Positions 7,272 through 17,203 of a stretch of 64,000 nt of DNA are shown in pieces (position 1 is the first letter of the stretch; each line of letters opens with the position of its first letter). The position numbers were made by a program, and so were the translations under genes. The stretch is from Lactobacillus sp. MRS-253-APC-2B. GTDB lineage: Bacteria; Bacillota; Bacilli; Lactobacillales; Lactobacillaceae. The stretch spans positions 62,001 to 126,000 of the forward strand of contig NZ_JABAFO010000002.1 of assembly GCF_012843675.1 (NCBI RefSeq), written 5' to 3'. The notes below the pieces were generated by a model. That model ran no database searches, was not told where the DNA came from, and saw only the letters and a list, made by a program, of their open reading frames with translations.

Positions 7272-9900
7272 ATGGGGAGAAATAATTTAAATGATCGGCA
7301 AAGACAGCTGATGAATTTTTTGCCTAAGTATGCTTTGCGCAAAACCAAACTTGGTTGTGTTTCGGTTTTAATCGCGGTGGGCTTTTTCCTTGGTGGGACC
7401 AATGAGATGACCGTCAAGGCAGATACGCTGACTAGTCAAGATCAAAATAACAAGGCGACAGCAACCATCCCAAATGCTCAGGCGACTGTTTCGACGAATT
7501 CCTTAACTTTAAGATCTTCAATGAACACGTTGTTAAATTCAGCTTCAAATACGACTGCCGACTCTGGCCTAACAGCTTCGACGAGCGCTGCAACGGGAAC
7601 TCAAACAGCAGCGTCAAGTGCAGTTAAGGCACCAACCGTAGTCAGTCAAGCAGCTGATTTGGCAGCAACCAAAAACGCAGCTTTAACATCAAAAAGCGAA
7701 AATACCACAGCTGCAGATTCGGTTTCACCTGAACAAGTCAAACATTCGGTATCCGTTGCCACCAGTGCCGTGCCTGTTCAGACGTCAACATCAACTTCAG
7801 CCAACATTGTGCCCGCCAAAAATTTGGAATCTGCACAAACTGCTGCAGCAAGGACCTCAACAGGCAAGCTTTTACCAGCCCAAGGTATGAAAACAAGTGC
7901 CACACCAGCTGGCAGTGATGCTGGATTGCGCGATAAGCAAGCGGCTGCTGCCATGCCAGCTGAAAAGCCGGCCCAAACAACAAATTCAGCAGTCAAAACC
8001 GCTGCTTCGGTTCAGAACGTAAACAGCGCGGCAAGTAAAGTTATTCCAACGGTTCTGGCAGCCAGTGATAGTGCAGATTCATCACTGCCGGCTGAAGATG
8101 TGACCGTTGATGCCAAAAACTTCAGCCAATATTTTGATGCGCATGGCACGGTGACATATCAATTGAATCCAGATGGCTCGGTTACGATCACCTTTACCAA
8201 AAAAGGTCAGGAATACTCAGCCGGGGGCGTTTCTTTAAAAGAAAAGATCAACATGGACAGTAGCTTTACGCTCAATGGTCAGATTAATCTCGGTGACTTT
8301 GGTGGCGCTGACGGGATGGGGATTGTTTTTCATACCGGCTCAGTTGCTGCCTTAGGGCGTCCTGGCGGCAATCTGGGAATTGCTGGGCTGCCCAATGCGG
8401 TTGGTTTTAAGCTGGATTCTTATTTTGACTACTACAATGAGCCGACTTCCGATCTGCCTGGTGATGAGATTCCACTGCCAACCAATGGGCATGGTGATGA
8501 AAAACATGGACAGTCGCAAGACCCAACTACTGCAGTACCATATGGCGATATCGTTACCACCAGTCATGAACAGGTTACAACGACTACTGGAAAAGAGGCT
8601 TGACGCTGGTGGGTTAATAATCAAGATGGCACGGTCAAGCCATTGACGACGAGTCTAATGGATGACAAGTTCCATAATTTTCAGATGCAGTATGACGGCC
8701 AGACGCATGTTTTGACGATCAGACTACAAGAACCGGCTGGCCATCTTAATGACAGTGCCCAAACGCCTGAAAGTGAGCAATGGGTCGAGTGGTCCTATCA
8801 GATTCCAAATATTCCTGGTAACGGAAACGTTGCGATGGCTTTGGATCTGACAGCTACGACCGGTGAGCTGACCAATTTGCAGCAGTTTAAACTGACCAGC
8901 TTCACGTTCTCGCCTGTCGCTTCAGTCAACGTTAAATACGTTAATGAAAAGGGTCAGGTGATTCACCAAGCTGACGTTCATTACAATGGAGCACCAGTAA
9001 TCGGTAATACATACTCAACGGATCAGCTGAATCTGCCTGGCTACACCTACATTGGTCTGGGTAAGGGCAGTATCGCACCAAGCGGGACGCTGAGTAAGGA
9101 AGGCCTTAGGTACGGTCATCTACGTTTACGGCCACACCGAAAAGATCACCGTTAACTATCAAGACATCAGCCAAACCGATCCACAAGTTGTTGGTGAGGC
9201 CGCGGCCAAGCGGGGTGAAAATCCAGTCGTCAAGGTGGTCTATCAGCCATGCACCGAACAGATCAAGGTCGTCTATGAGGATATCAGCACTACTGATCCG
9301 CAAAGCCTCAGTCAGTATGACAGGGTACTGACGGGAAAGTATGGATCAAGCTCTGATTACAGCACGGCTGACACGATCAAGGCTTTAGAGCGGCAGGGCT
9401 ATCAGCTCGTTGATGATCCAACCAATGGCCAGATCCTGAGCTTTGATAATACCAGTGAAAAGACCTATGTGATCAAGCTAAAGCGCAAGTCGGCTGCCGA
9501 TCATCACTCCAGCGGTTCCAATAATAAGCCATCGCAAAAACCAACTGACCAACAAGGGAAAGGTACGGCATCGGCTGCTGGCAATTTTCAAACGACTGGC
9601 AATCAAGCGGGCCATTCACAGATTGAGCAAACGTCCAGCAGTCATGTCGGTCAGGCGGTTCAAGCTCATCGCATCGTAATTTCCAATAATGAAACTACAT
9701 CTGCTACCCAACTAACTAACAACTCTAATAACAGTACTGCTTCAACCCCTAACGAAGCGGCACCAATCAAGCATCTTCCTCAAACGGGGAATCGGCGCGA
9801 TGACTCGTTGGGTATTTTGGGACTGTTGCTGGCGACGATTGGCGGCTGGCTGGGCTTTGACGCAAATCGCAAACGTTCTGGCATACATCAAGGCAGGTAA
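7272..9900 (+). pseudogene. LPXTG-anchored surface adhesin (L-type lectin + MucBP repeats), broken
   Basis: The N-terminus carries a YSIRK-like signal (YALRKTKLGCVSVLIAVGFF, likely cut after VKA near residue 55). A Ser/Thr/Ala-rich stalk of about 220 residues follows, then from about residue 277 a bacterial L-type lectin domain (GADGMGIVFHTG, NAVGFKLDSYFDYYNE). After it come MucBP-like mucin-binding units (VNVKYVNEKGQVIHQ; KITVNYQDISQTDPQ; IKVVYEDISTTDPQ), and the C-terminus has a sortase signal LPQTG, a hydrophobic helix and a basic tail. Two lesions break it: an in-frame TGA at 8601-8603 inside the lectin domain, with the same frame resuming as RWWVNNQDGTVKPL, and a frameshift near 9103-9114 inside the first MucBP unit. 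An intact gene would make about 875 residues of a mucus- or glycan-binding surface protein. As read it can only give a secreted, unanchored stalk with half a lectin. Confidence 0.88.
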
Positions 9901-10018
9901 TGGCAATGGCATCATTAATGATAAAAGGTCCAACTTAAACAATCGACGTCTTTGCATCTTTTCAGTGCAGTCTGCATAATCTCGTTTTTAAAAATCTAAT
10001 GAATGAAGGCGAAAGCTT

Positions 10019-11716
10019 ATGGCAAATGAATCAATGAAAACTGGTGCCGACCTTTTGATCGACGCTCTGCAAAAAAATGGCTTAAACAACATTTATGGGG
10101 TCGTAGGGATTCCAGTTACCGATTTTGCGCGCTTGGCTCAGCTACGTGGTATGAAGTTCTTCGGCTTTCGGCGTGAAGACGCTGCCGTTGACGCAGCTGC
10201 TGCAGCCGGCTATCTGACGCAAAAACCCGGGGTGGCACTGACCGTTTCAGCGCCAGGCTTTTTGAACGGCTTGACTGCACTGGCTCAGGCAACCAAGAAC
10301 TGCTTTCCATTGATCATGATTTCAGGATCCTCGGAACGCCACATTATTGACCTGGATCAGGGTGACTATGAAGGTCTCGATCAATACAACGTCGCCAAGC
10401 CTTTCTGCAAGGCGGCCTACCGGGTTGATCGGGCGCAGGATATGGGATTGGCAGTTGCCAGAGCCGTAAGAACGGCATTATCTGGTCGTCCTGGTGGGGT
10501 CTACCTTGATCTGCCAGCCAACACGATTGGCCAACAAATTGAGGTCACCGATGACTCTGATGCCGGCATTTATGAAGTTGTCGATCCAGCACCAAAACAG
10601 GCACCAAGCGATGAAGCAATCAATCGGGCTGTTGAGGTAATTAAGGGTGCTAAAAAGCCGCTGATCATTCTTGGTAAAGGGGCGGCATACGCGCAAAGCG
10701 AAAAACTGGTGCAAAAGCTGGTTGCTGACACCGACATTCCATTCTTGCCAATGTCAATGGCAAAGGGTTTGATCTCTGATGAGGACAAGCACTCTGCAGC
10801 TGCGGCGCGCTCACTTTCATTAAGCGGCGCGGATGTCGTAATTCTGATCGGCGCGCGGCTCAACTGGATGCTTTCACATGGTGCGGCACCTACGTTTAAT
10901 CCGAACGCTAAATTCGTACAGCTGGAAATCGAGGCAACTGAATTTGATTCCAACCAAAAGATTGACGCACCGCTGCAAGGCGATCTGAACTCAATCCTGG
11001 CTAAACTGGTACCGGCACTTGAAAAGGCTGGCTACCAAACGCCACAGGCATGGCTGGATGAAATCAGTGCCAAGACGGCTGAAAATGCCGCCAAGTTTGC
11101 TAAGCGCGTTGAAGCTGGTGAAACCAACGCCAAGTTTGGCTACTATGGCACGCTGGAACCGATCAAGGAGTACTTCTTGAAGAACCCAGATACTTACCTG
11201 GTTTCTGAAGGGGCCAACACGTTGGACATTGGTCGGAATATGATTGACATGAAGCTGCCACGTCATCGTCTGGACACTGGGACGTGGGGCGTCATGGGTG
11301 TCGGTCTGGGCTATGCAATTGCAACGGCTATTGAGACCGGCAAGCCAGTCGTTGCCTTGGAAGGCGACAGTGCCTTTGGTTTTGATGGGATGGAAATGGA
11401 AACGATCTGTCGCTACCACCTGCCAATTACTGTCGTTATTGTCAACAACGGTGGGATCTACAACGGAACCGACCGTGAAGTTGCCGATCAGCCAGGTCCA
11501 ACGATGCTGGATGCCACGGCGCGGTATGAATACATGGCCAAGGCATTTGGCGGTGACAGCTACTTTGTAAGCAGCTATCAAGAGATGAAGGCTGCCTTTG
11601 AACAGGCGGTTGCATCCAAACGACCAAACATCATCAATGTTCAGATCGACCCATCCATGGGTAAGGAATCTGGCCACATTGGCAACCTGAATCCAAAGCT
11701 GGATCTGAAGAAGTAG
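10019..11716 (+). CDS. oxc: Oxalyl-CoA decarboxylase
   Basis: Oxc is a thiamine-diphosphate enzyme that splits oxalyl-CoA into formyl-CoA and CO2, the second step of CoA-linked oxalate breakdown. The 565-residue length is typical. The N-terminal PYR domain has YGVVGIPVTDFARLAQ near residue 26, with the conserved Glu in FRREDAAVDAA. The ThDP/Mg motif begins at GDSAFGFDGMEMET near residue 449 and ends with VIVNNGG. It is told apart from acetolactate synthase or pyruvate oxidase by these motifs and by the formyl-CoA transferase gene starting 18 bases later. A Shine-Dalgarno run (GAAGGCGAAAG) precedes the ATG. A second, distinct ThDP enzyme (pyruvate oxidase) lies at 44.2 kb. Confidence 0.95.
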   Translation: MANESMKTGADLLIDALQKNGLNNIYGVVGIPVTDFARLAQLRGMKFFGFRREDAAVDAAAAAGYLTQKPGVALTVSAPGFLNGLTALAQATKNCFPLIMISGSSERHIIDLDQGDYEGLDQYNVAKPFCKAAYRVDRAQDMGLAVARAVRTALSGRPGGVYLDLPANTIGQQIEVTDDSDAGIYEVVDPAPKQAPSDEAINRAVEVIKGAKKPLIILGKGAAYAQSEKLVQKLVADTDIPFLPMSMAKGLISDEDKHSAAAARSLSLSGADVVILIGARLNWMLSHGAAPTFNPNAKFVQLEIEATEFDSNQKIDAPLQGDLNSILAKLVPALEKAGYQTPQAWLDEISAKTAENAAKFAKRVEAGETNAKFGYYGTLEPIKEYFLKNPDTYLVSEGANTLDIGRNMIDMKLPRHRLDTGTWGVMGVGLGYAIATAIETGKPVVALEGDSAFGFDGMEMETICRYHLPITVVIVNNGGIYNGTDREVADQPGPTMLDATARYEYMAKAFGGDSYFVSSYQEMKAAFEQAVASKRPNIINVQIDPSMGKESGHIGNLNPKLDLKK

Positions 11717-11734
11717 TGAAAGGAGCAGATAATC

Positions 11735-13075
11735 ATGGTTGAAGAAAAGACAAATGAATATGCACCATTAAAGGGAATCAAGGTCGTTGACTGGACGCAG
11801 GTACAATCTGGTCCTTCATGTACGCAGCTGTTGGCTTGGCTGGGTGCCGAGGTAATCAAGGTTGAGCGTCCCGACACTGGTGACCCAACGCGTAATCAAC
11901 TGTTGGACATTCAAGATTCCTGGAGCCTTTACTACCTGCAGCTTAACGCCAACAAGAAGTCATTGACCTTAAACATCAAGACGCCAGAAGGCAAAAAGAT
12001 CATGACGGACCTGTTGAAAAAGGCCGACGTCTTTGTTGAAAACGTTCGGCCAGGGGCTGCTGACCGGGCCGGCTTTGGCTGGGAGGACGTGCACAAGTTA
12101 AACCCACGTTTGATTATGGCTTCACTCAAAGGCTTTAACCAAGGCTCACGTTTTGCCAACGTCAAGGCTTACGAACCAGTAGCTCAATCAGCTGGTGGCG
12201 CGGCCTCAGCAACTGGTTGGAATAAGGGCGAAAACAACGTACCAACGCAATCTGCTGCGGCATTAGGCGACTCCAACTCAGGGATGCACCTGACGATTGG
12301 TATCCTGGCCGCTTTGATGCAGCGGGAACGGACTGGCGAAGGGACGCTGGTTTACCAGTCAATGCAAAACGCGGTTATGAACCTGTGCCGGATCAAGCTG
12401 CGTGACCAGATCATGTTAGACAACCTGGGTGCACTGCCACACTACGCTGTCTACCCTGACTACAAGTGGGGCAAGGCCGTACCACGGGCCGAAAACACTG
12501 AGGGTGGTCAAGTTATTGGCTGGACTTACAAGGCTAAGGGTTGGGAAACTGATCCAAATGCCTACGTTTACATCGTTATTCAAGACTCCAACAAGAGCTG
12601 GGCAGCCATTGCCAACACGATGGGTCACCCAGAATGGATTGACGACGAACGCTTCAGTGACTGGGAACACCGTCAGCTGCACAAGGAAGAGATTTATCCA
12701 CTGATCGAATCCTACACCAAGCAGTACGACAAGTATGAATTGACGCAAAAGCTTGGTGAGGCAGGCATTCCAGTTGGCCCAGTCATTGATTGGCACGAAT
12801 TGGAAAATGACCCTGACTTAAACGAAGATGGCACGATCGTTACGATTGACCAAGGCGGCAACCGTGGCAACTTCAAGACGATTGGGATGCCATTTACGTT
12901 AAGCAACTACAAGCCGGACTACAAGCGGGCACCAGACCTGGGTGAAAACAACGTCGAAGTACTCTCTGCTTTAGGCTATGATGCCGATGAAATCAACGAC
13001 TTGGTTGAAAAAGGCGTCATCTCAAAGGCTCGCGGCCCTAAGAACCCACGTCGGGAAGTAATCAAGGGCAAATAA
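11735..13075 (+). CDS. frc: Formyl-CoA:oxalate CoA-transferase
   Basis: Frc moves CoA from formyl-CoA to oxalate, giving oxalyl-CoA for Oxc and releasing formate. It is a class III (CaiB/BaiF) CoA-transferase of 446 residues, the normal size. Visible family marks are the N-terminal GIKVVDWTQVQSGPSCTQLL, the segment ADVFVENVRPGAADRAG near residue 90, and GDSNSGMHLTIGILAAL near residue 178, whose Asp corresponds to the catalytic aspartate. A strong ribosome site (AAAGGAG) lies before the ATG. It is co-transcribed with oxc, and a terminator-like hairpin lies directly after it. Confidence 0.95.
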   Translation: MVEEKTNEYAPLKGIKVVDWTQVQSGPSCTQLLAWLGAEVIKVERPDTGDPTRNQLLDIQDSWSLYYLQLNANKKSLTLNIKTPEGKKIMTDLLKKADVFVENVRPGAADRAGFGWEDVHKLNPRLIMASLKGFNQGSRFANVKAYEPVAQSAGGAASATGWNKGENNVPTQSAAALGDSNSGMHLTIGILAALMQRERTGEGTLVYQSMQNAVMNLCRIKLRDQIMLDNLGALPHYAVYPDYKWGKAVPRAENTEGGQVIGWTYKAKGWETDPNAYVYIVIQDSNKSWAAIANTMGHPEWIDDERFSDWEHRQLHKEEIYPLIESYTKQYDKYELTQKLGEAGIPVGPVIDWHELENDPDLNEDGTIVTIDQGGNRGNFKTIGMPFTLSNYKPDYKRAPDLGENNVEVLSALGYDADEINDLVEKGVISKARGPKNPRREVIKGK

Positions 13076-13099
13076 GCTAAAGGCGTTTGCCATGGCTTG

Positions 13100-13137
13100 G
13101 GTGGGATGACCGGCATTGACCGCATCCCACCTTTTTA
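13100..13137 (+). terminator. Terminator-like hairpin between frc and the carrier gene
   Basis: GGTGGGATG pairs with CATCCCACC around a 14-base loop and is followed by T5ATT. It would end or attenuate oxc-frc transcription before the carrier gene. Only 46 bases remain before the carrier's start codon, and I see no clear promoter in them. Confidence 0.8.
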
Positions 13138-13183
13138 TTGCCTGGCATGCCAACATGCCAAAAAGAGAATTGGAGGGGTAGAC

Positions 13184-14359
13184 ATGGAAAAAATATTAAT
13201 TGATGATATTGTCCCAATTTTAGTCATCATGATTTTGGGCTATCTGTGTGGTAAGTTTTCATTCTTTGACGATGACCAACGACAAGGGCTAAACAAGCTG
13301 GTGCTAAACATTGCTTTACCGGCGGCATTATTCATCTCAATTGTTTCGGCAACGCGTGAAATGTTTGCTAAAGATATCGTCTTAACCTTGATCGCCTTTT
13401 TCGGGGTTACGGGCCTGTTCTTGCTCAGCTACTTTTTGGACAGAATCATGTTTCACCGGACCAAGCAGGAAGCCGCCATTTGTGCAATGATCGCTGGTTC
13501 ACCAACGATCGGGTTCCTGGGTTTTGCGGTTTTGGATCCGATTTATGGCAATGACGCCAATACTAACCTGGTTATCGGGATCGTTTCAATTGTAGTTAAC
13601 GCAGTGACGATTCCAATTGGGCTGGCACTGATCAATAAAGGTCAAGCCGAAGCTCGGGCCAAGGCTTCTAAGACTGATGGCGAAAAGGTTAAGATCAAGC
13701 TGCCGCAAAAGTCTGATGAGGTGGCACCGGTAAAAGAAAAAGAAGTTACCGTCGCTGACGGGATTCCGGTTACCGATGCTGAAGCCAAGGCATTGCGCGA
13801 AAAAGGCATTATTCGTGAAATCGATCTGGTTAGAGCTGAGGCTAACAATCATTTGGGCAATGGCGAAAAGAAAACCAGCAACTCAACGATGTCTGCAATT
13901 ATCAACGCCATCAAAAAGCCGGTTGCTGCAGCTCCATTGCTGGCTTTCGTCCTGGTTTTGCTGGGCATCAAGATTCCAGCTTCGTTTGCCCCAAGCTTTG
14001 ATCTGATTGCCAAAGCCAACTCCGGGGTTGCCGTATTGGCAGCTGGTCTGTCACTTTCAACGGTTAAGTTCTCAATCGACAAGGAATCGCTTTGGAACAC
14101 GTTCTATCGTTTGCTTTTGACGCCAGCCATTATTGTTTTGGTTGCCTACCTTTGCGGGATGGGCTCCGATCCAACTAAGATCTCAATGCTTTGCTTAGCA
14201 AATGCCTTACCACCTGCATTCTCTGGGATCATTATTTCCAGTCGCTATAACATCTATGTCAGAGAAGGTGCCAGTTCAGTGGCGATTTCTACAGTGGCAT
14301 TTGCAGCGACCTGCATTTTCTGGATCTGGCTGTTGCCGATCCTGGCTGCACACTTCTAA
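13184..14359 (+). CDS. AEC-family (auxin efflux carrier type) transporter, candidate oxalate/formate carrier
   Basis: The 391-residue protein has hydrophobic helices at both ends and a charged loop of about 80 residues in the middle (roughly 155-240, rich in Lys and Glu). This is the usual layout of AEC/malonate-permease carriers. Recognisable family text is DDDQRQGLNKLVLNIALPAA near residue 28 and AGSPTIGFLGFAVLDPIYGN near residue 105. ATG 13184 is chosen because GGAGGGG lies just upstream; the frame extends further up only through the terminator hairpin. Its place after oxc-frc suggests it imports oxalate or exports formate, but that is inference. AEC proteins also carry malate, malonate and amino acids. 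Confidence 0.85.
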   Translation: MEKILIDDIVPILVIMILGYLCGKFSFFDDDQRQGLNKLVLNIALPAALFISIVSATREMFAKDIVLTLIAFFGVTGLFLLSYFLDRIMFHRTKQEAAICAMIAGSPTIGFLGFAVLDPIYGNDANTNLVIGIVSIVVNAVTIPIGLALINKGQAEARAKASKTDGEKVKIKLPQKSDEVAPVKEKEVTVADGIPVTDAEAKALREKGIIREIDLVRAEANNHLGNGEKKTSNSTMSAIINAIKKPVAAAPLLAFVLVLLGIKIPASFAPSFDLIAKANSGVAVLAAGLSLSTVKFSIDKESLWNTFYRLLLTPAIIVLVAYLCGMGSDPTKISMLCLANALPPAFSGIIISSRYNIYVREGASSVAISTVAFAATCIFWIWLLPILAAHF

Positions 14360-14488
14360 GCAGCAATAGATGAATCTTTACTCACAGTCATACTTTCCTG
14401 GACATAATTAACATTGCTCACTTTCTAAACGGATATTAACTTAAAACTTCGAACAAATATATATAGTAGAAACCTTTCAAAAATAGCG

Positions 14489-14537
14489 ATCGCACCATTC
14501 TGTACCTCAGTCAGGCCAAGGAATGGTGCGATTTTTT
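14489..14537 (+). terminator. Intrinsic terminator after the carrier gene
   Basis: ATCGCACCATTC pairs with GAATGGTGCGAT across a 23-base loop and is followed by T6. It lies about 130 bases after the carrier stop. Confidence 0.8.
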
Positions 14538-14544
14538 GCATTAT

Positions 14545-14574
14545 AAAAGGCTCCCACAAGCATGCGGAAGCCTG
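14545..14574 (-). terminator. Intrinsic terminator after pglZ
   Basis: On the minus strand AGGCTTCC pairs with GGGAGCCT (one mismatch) and is followed by TTTTATAAT, 30-60 bases beyond the pglZ stop. No brxL gene lies between pglZ and this site. Confidence 0.65.
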
Positions 14575-14603
14575 GTGATTAAGGCTTAAGTCCCTAAAAC
14601 TCT

Positions 14604-17072
14604 TTATTTTGGTTGGAGTAGGTCCATAGAATACGTATAAGTCGTTTTACTCATATCATCTATATTTTCGATAATTAGATAATAGTCTCGATTATAATCA
14701 TACGTTTGTTTCTGCACGGTAATAGTGACTGAAATAACACGATCAATTGCACTACCTTTGCGATCGGCATCAATAACTACCTGATTGGAGATTAAATTAT
14801 CTTTATCATCTGTAAAGTAGACACGATATCTCGCTGGTCGTACCAAATTACTGATTGCTTTAACTTGATTAAAAGTGAGGTGCATCTGGTAATTATTGAT
14901 TTTATAGTTTGCCATAGCAAGTTTTATTTCAGCGGGAACAGCTTGTGATTTATTTGATCGTGCTTTGATATCAAGGATCGGAATCAGCATCTCTTGTAAT
15001 GAGGAACCACCATGAGCGTAATTGCTGTTAGATGACCCACGTGAGACAAAGACACTTTTACTACTTGGATAGTAAATATGTGTTGGATCATCGTTAGCTA
15101 AGGAAACTCCCATTGTTGTTTCTTTAATTCCCTTGATATTAGTTAATTGATCCTTAGTTATTAAATAGCGGGTATGTGCGTTACCATCATATTTCTGATC
15201 AGATAGGTTAATCTTGTCAGTATCTTCAAGAGGACGCTCTTGATAAAGAAAACCGTGATCTGTTGTTACAATGATATGTGAGACATTATTTGTACGCAAA
15301 ACTTGAATAGCACTTGTAATTTCCTTAATTGCCTTTTCAACACCATCGATTAGTTCATTGGTGGTTTTTGTTTCATGTCCTTTTACATCAATTTGGTTGT
15401 GGTAAAGATAAATAATGTCTTGTCCTGCAATTACCTGACGAATTTCTTTAGATGTCATATCTAAAATGTCTTTTAGTTGTAGGGCGCGACTATTTATATC
15501 ATAACTTTGTAGGATGTTTTCACGGTCTTTTATTGTAGCAACACTTTGGCCATCAACTTTAATTTTGCCTTTTTCATAACTCATACCTTTATGACTATGT
15601 GGCAACGCTAAATTCATACCAAAACTAGTAATTGAAGGTAAACTTGTTAAGGCGTAATTCATATTTAGACTTAAGCGGTCATTTTGATCAAGTTCATCTT
15701 GTAGTTGTTTTCCGACTTCGTAACGTAAGGAATCAGAAAATATAACGACAATACGTTCATTAGAGTTTTGAACATGATTAAAGTAAAAGTGTTCTTGCCG
15801 AAATTTAGGATCAACTTTTTGTAAGTCAAAAGAATTATTCCATTGTTTGATTGAACTATCAAGTTGCGTACTGTAGTAGTAATCTACTTGTGTTTTGATT
15901 TCACTATAAGGATCCGTATTTTGAATTCGGTTATAATCTAACAAGCATAAGCGATAGATTTGATCAATCTGATAGTCTTGTCGAATATAATCTTGTAATT
16001 CTTCTTGCCAATCATCTTTAGTATCTAATTGCATGTTAAATAGTAAAGCAGCCTGTTCTAAAAAGAGATACTCAGGCTCTTGGATAGCGTTATAGTTATG
16101 ACGGGTATGATCGGTCATTAATCGGATTGTTGTCATTACCATATCATAATCCGTTACACGGTTTTGAGAGAATTTATCTCGTAACCGTGCCAAAACAAGT
16201 TCGTTAACATCATCAAATAATGGTAATTTAGACAAATCATCTAAGGAGCTTTTGGCAAAAGCATCCTTTAGGTCTAACTTGTTCCAAACAAACTCAGTGT
16301 AGTACTTAAAGTCATCGGCATAACGATTAGAATCGGCATAGCGATCAATAAAGATTTGAACGTTAATGCGATTAGACAAATAATATTGATGTGGTAAGTG
16401 ATCATCTGGACAATAGGTAACTACGATGCTGCACAGTAATTCTAATAAAGATGGATTAGCTTGAGTGTAACCAAAGTTATCAGCAATTAATTGCCAGAAG
16501 GCAGCTTGAACGTTGTACTTGTTAAATTCATCTAAATATTGATTATCTTCTAAACCGGCTGACAAAACCTTCATTAGCAGTTCATTGATTTCTAGTTTTT
16601 CTGTTTTAGTAATTGCTGCTAAAATACCATATTCTGGTTTTGAGATAAAATCACGGTCCCAATAACGTTTAAAGTCTTTTCGCCGTGCTTTGGCCGCAAA
16701 GTAAGAACGGTATTTTTTAACAAAGGAAAGTTGTTCATCCGTAAGGCCTAATTCTTCAACGATTAATTGGGTTGCATCTGCACTAAAGATCTTTGAATAG
16801 CGTTCCATATCGGCTAAAAGATCCAAAGTAATTTTTGGACGATCATAAATGGCATGAACTAGGTAATGATTATTTTTATCATTACGTAATGCTAGTTTAG
16901 TTTCTAATTGATGGTTTTTGTGAGCAGTATACACTTTACCGTTTAGCTGCGGTTCAATTTCCCTAATGGTTTCTGAAAACTGATCCTTAGGGTCGAACCA
17001 GAAGACGTAAGGATATTGAGTAAAGTATTGATTTAGTTTATCAATGATATTCTGCTTAGTAAGTTCTGGCAT
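14604..17072 (-). CDS. pglZ: BREX-1 system phosphatase-like protein PglZ
   Basis: PglZ is a core protein of BREX phage defence with an alkaline-phosphatase-like fold; its exact substrate is not settled. The 822-residue length is normal for type A PglZ. The metal-site motif IVVIFSDSLRYEVGKQL places the conserved Asp at about residue 447, and the second site VTTDHGFLY has its Asp near residue 605. The start has GAGGAAAC five bases ahead. Unlike brxA to pglX, it does not follow its neighbour closely: 131 bases separate it from pglX, and these hold a strong terminator and a separate -10 box. In other BREX-1 loci pglZ is followed by brxL; here the operon ends. Confidence 0.93.
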   Translation of the reverse strand: MPELTKQNIIDKLNQYFTQYPYVFWFDPKDQFSETIREIEPQLNGKVYTAHKNHQLETKLALRNDKNNHYLVHAIYDRPKITLDLLADMERYSKIFSADATQLIVEELGLTDEQLSFVKKYRSYFAAKARRKDFKRYWDRDFISKPEYGILAAITKTEKLEINELLMKVLSAGLEDNQYLDEFNKYNVQAAFWQLIADNFGYTQANPSLLELLCSIVVTYCPDDHLPHQYYLSNRINVQIFIDRYADSNRYADDFKYYTEFVWNKLDLKDAFAKSSLDDLSKLPLFDDVNELVLARLRDKFSQNRVTDYDMVMTTIRLMTDHTRHNYNAIQEPEYLFLEQAALLFNMQLDTKDDWQEELQDYIRQDYQIDQIYRLCLLDYNRIQNTDPYSEIKTQVDYYYSTQLDSSIKQWNNSFDLQKVDPKFRQEHFYFNHVQNSNERIVVIFSDSLRYEVGKQLQDELDQNDRLSLNMNYALTSLPSITSFGMNLALPHSHKGMSYEKGKIKVDGQSVATIKDRENILQSYDINSRALQLKDILDMTSKEIRQVIAGQDIIYLYHNQIDVKGHETKTTNELIDGVEKAIKEITSAIQVLRTNNVSHIIVTTDHGFLYQERPLEDTDKINLSDQKYDGNAHTRYLITKDQLTNIKGIKETTMGVSLANDDPTHIYYPSSKSVFVSRGSSNSNYAHGGSSLQEMLIPILDIKARSNKSQAVPAEIKLAMANYKINNYQMHLTFNQVKAISNLVRPARYRVYFTDDKDNLISNQVVIDADRKGSAIDRVISVTITVQKQTYDYNRDYYLIIENIDDMSKTTYTYSMDLLQPK

Positions 17073-17105
17073 GATCGTTTCCTCTATTTTAATTACTAAA
17101 CTATT

Positions 17106-17111
17106 ATTATA
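17106..17111 (-). promoter_or_regulatory. Probable -10 box of a separate pglZ promoter
   Basis: The minus strand reads a perfect TATAAT about 35 bases upstream of the pglZ start codon and downstream of the pglX terminator. No good -35 hexamer is visible at 16-18 bases, so this is only a likely promoter. It fits the published two-transcript layout of BREX-1 in Bacillus, with pglZ opening the second transcript. Confidence 0.5.
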
Positions 17112-17148
17112 GCGCTCTTAGATGCTAATTAGCTAGAACCTGAACCAA

Positions 17149-17198
17149 TTAAAAAGCCTTTAACGATATATGGGTTTCGAATCCCTCGTTAAAGGCTT
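17149..17198 (-). terminator. Strong intrinsic terminator between pglX and pglZ
   Basis: A perfect 13-bp stem (AAGCCTTTAACGA with TCGTTAAAGGCTT) is followed on the minus strand by a T5 run. The loop holds a second near-palindrome, GGGATTCGAAACCC. It begins six bases after the pglX stop and should end the brxA-pglX transcript. Confidence 0.85.
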
Positions 17199-17203
17199 AT
17201 CCT

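Noticed and set aside
10019-11716. Acetolactate synthase for the 10 kb ThDP enzyme
   Set aside because: Motifs and the adjacent formyl-CoA transferase gene fit oxalyl-CoA decarboxylase better, and no regulatory subunit gene is present.
13097-13183. N-terminal extension of the AEC carrier
   Set aside because: It overlaps the post-frc terminator hairpin, and a GGAGGGG site marks ATG 13184.
17154-17198. tRNA gene or attachment site suggested by GGGTTTCGAATCCC
   Set aside because: Only a T-arm-like palindrome with an eight-base loop is present; acceptor, D and anticodon arms are missing. It is better explained as the loop of the terminator.
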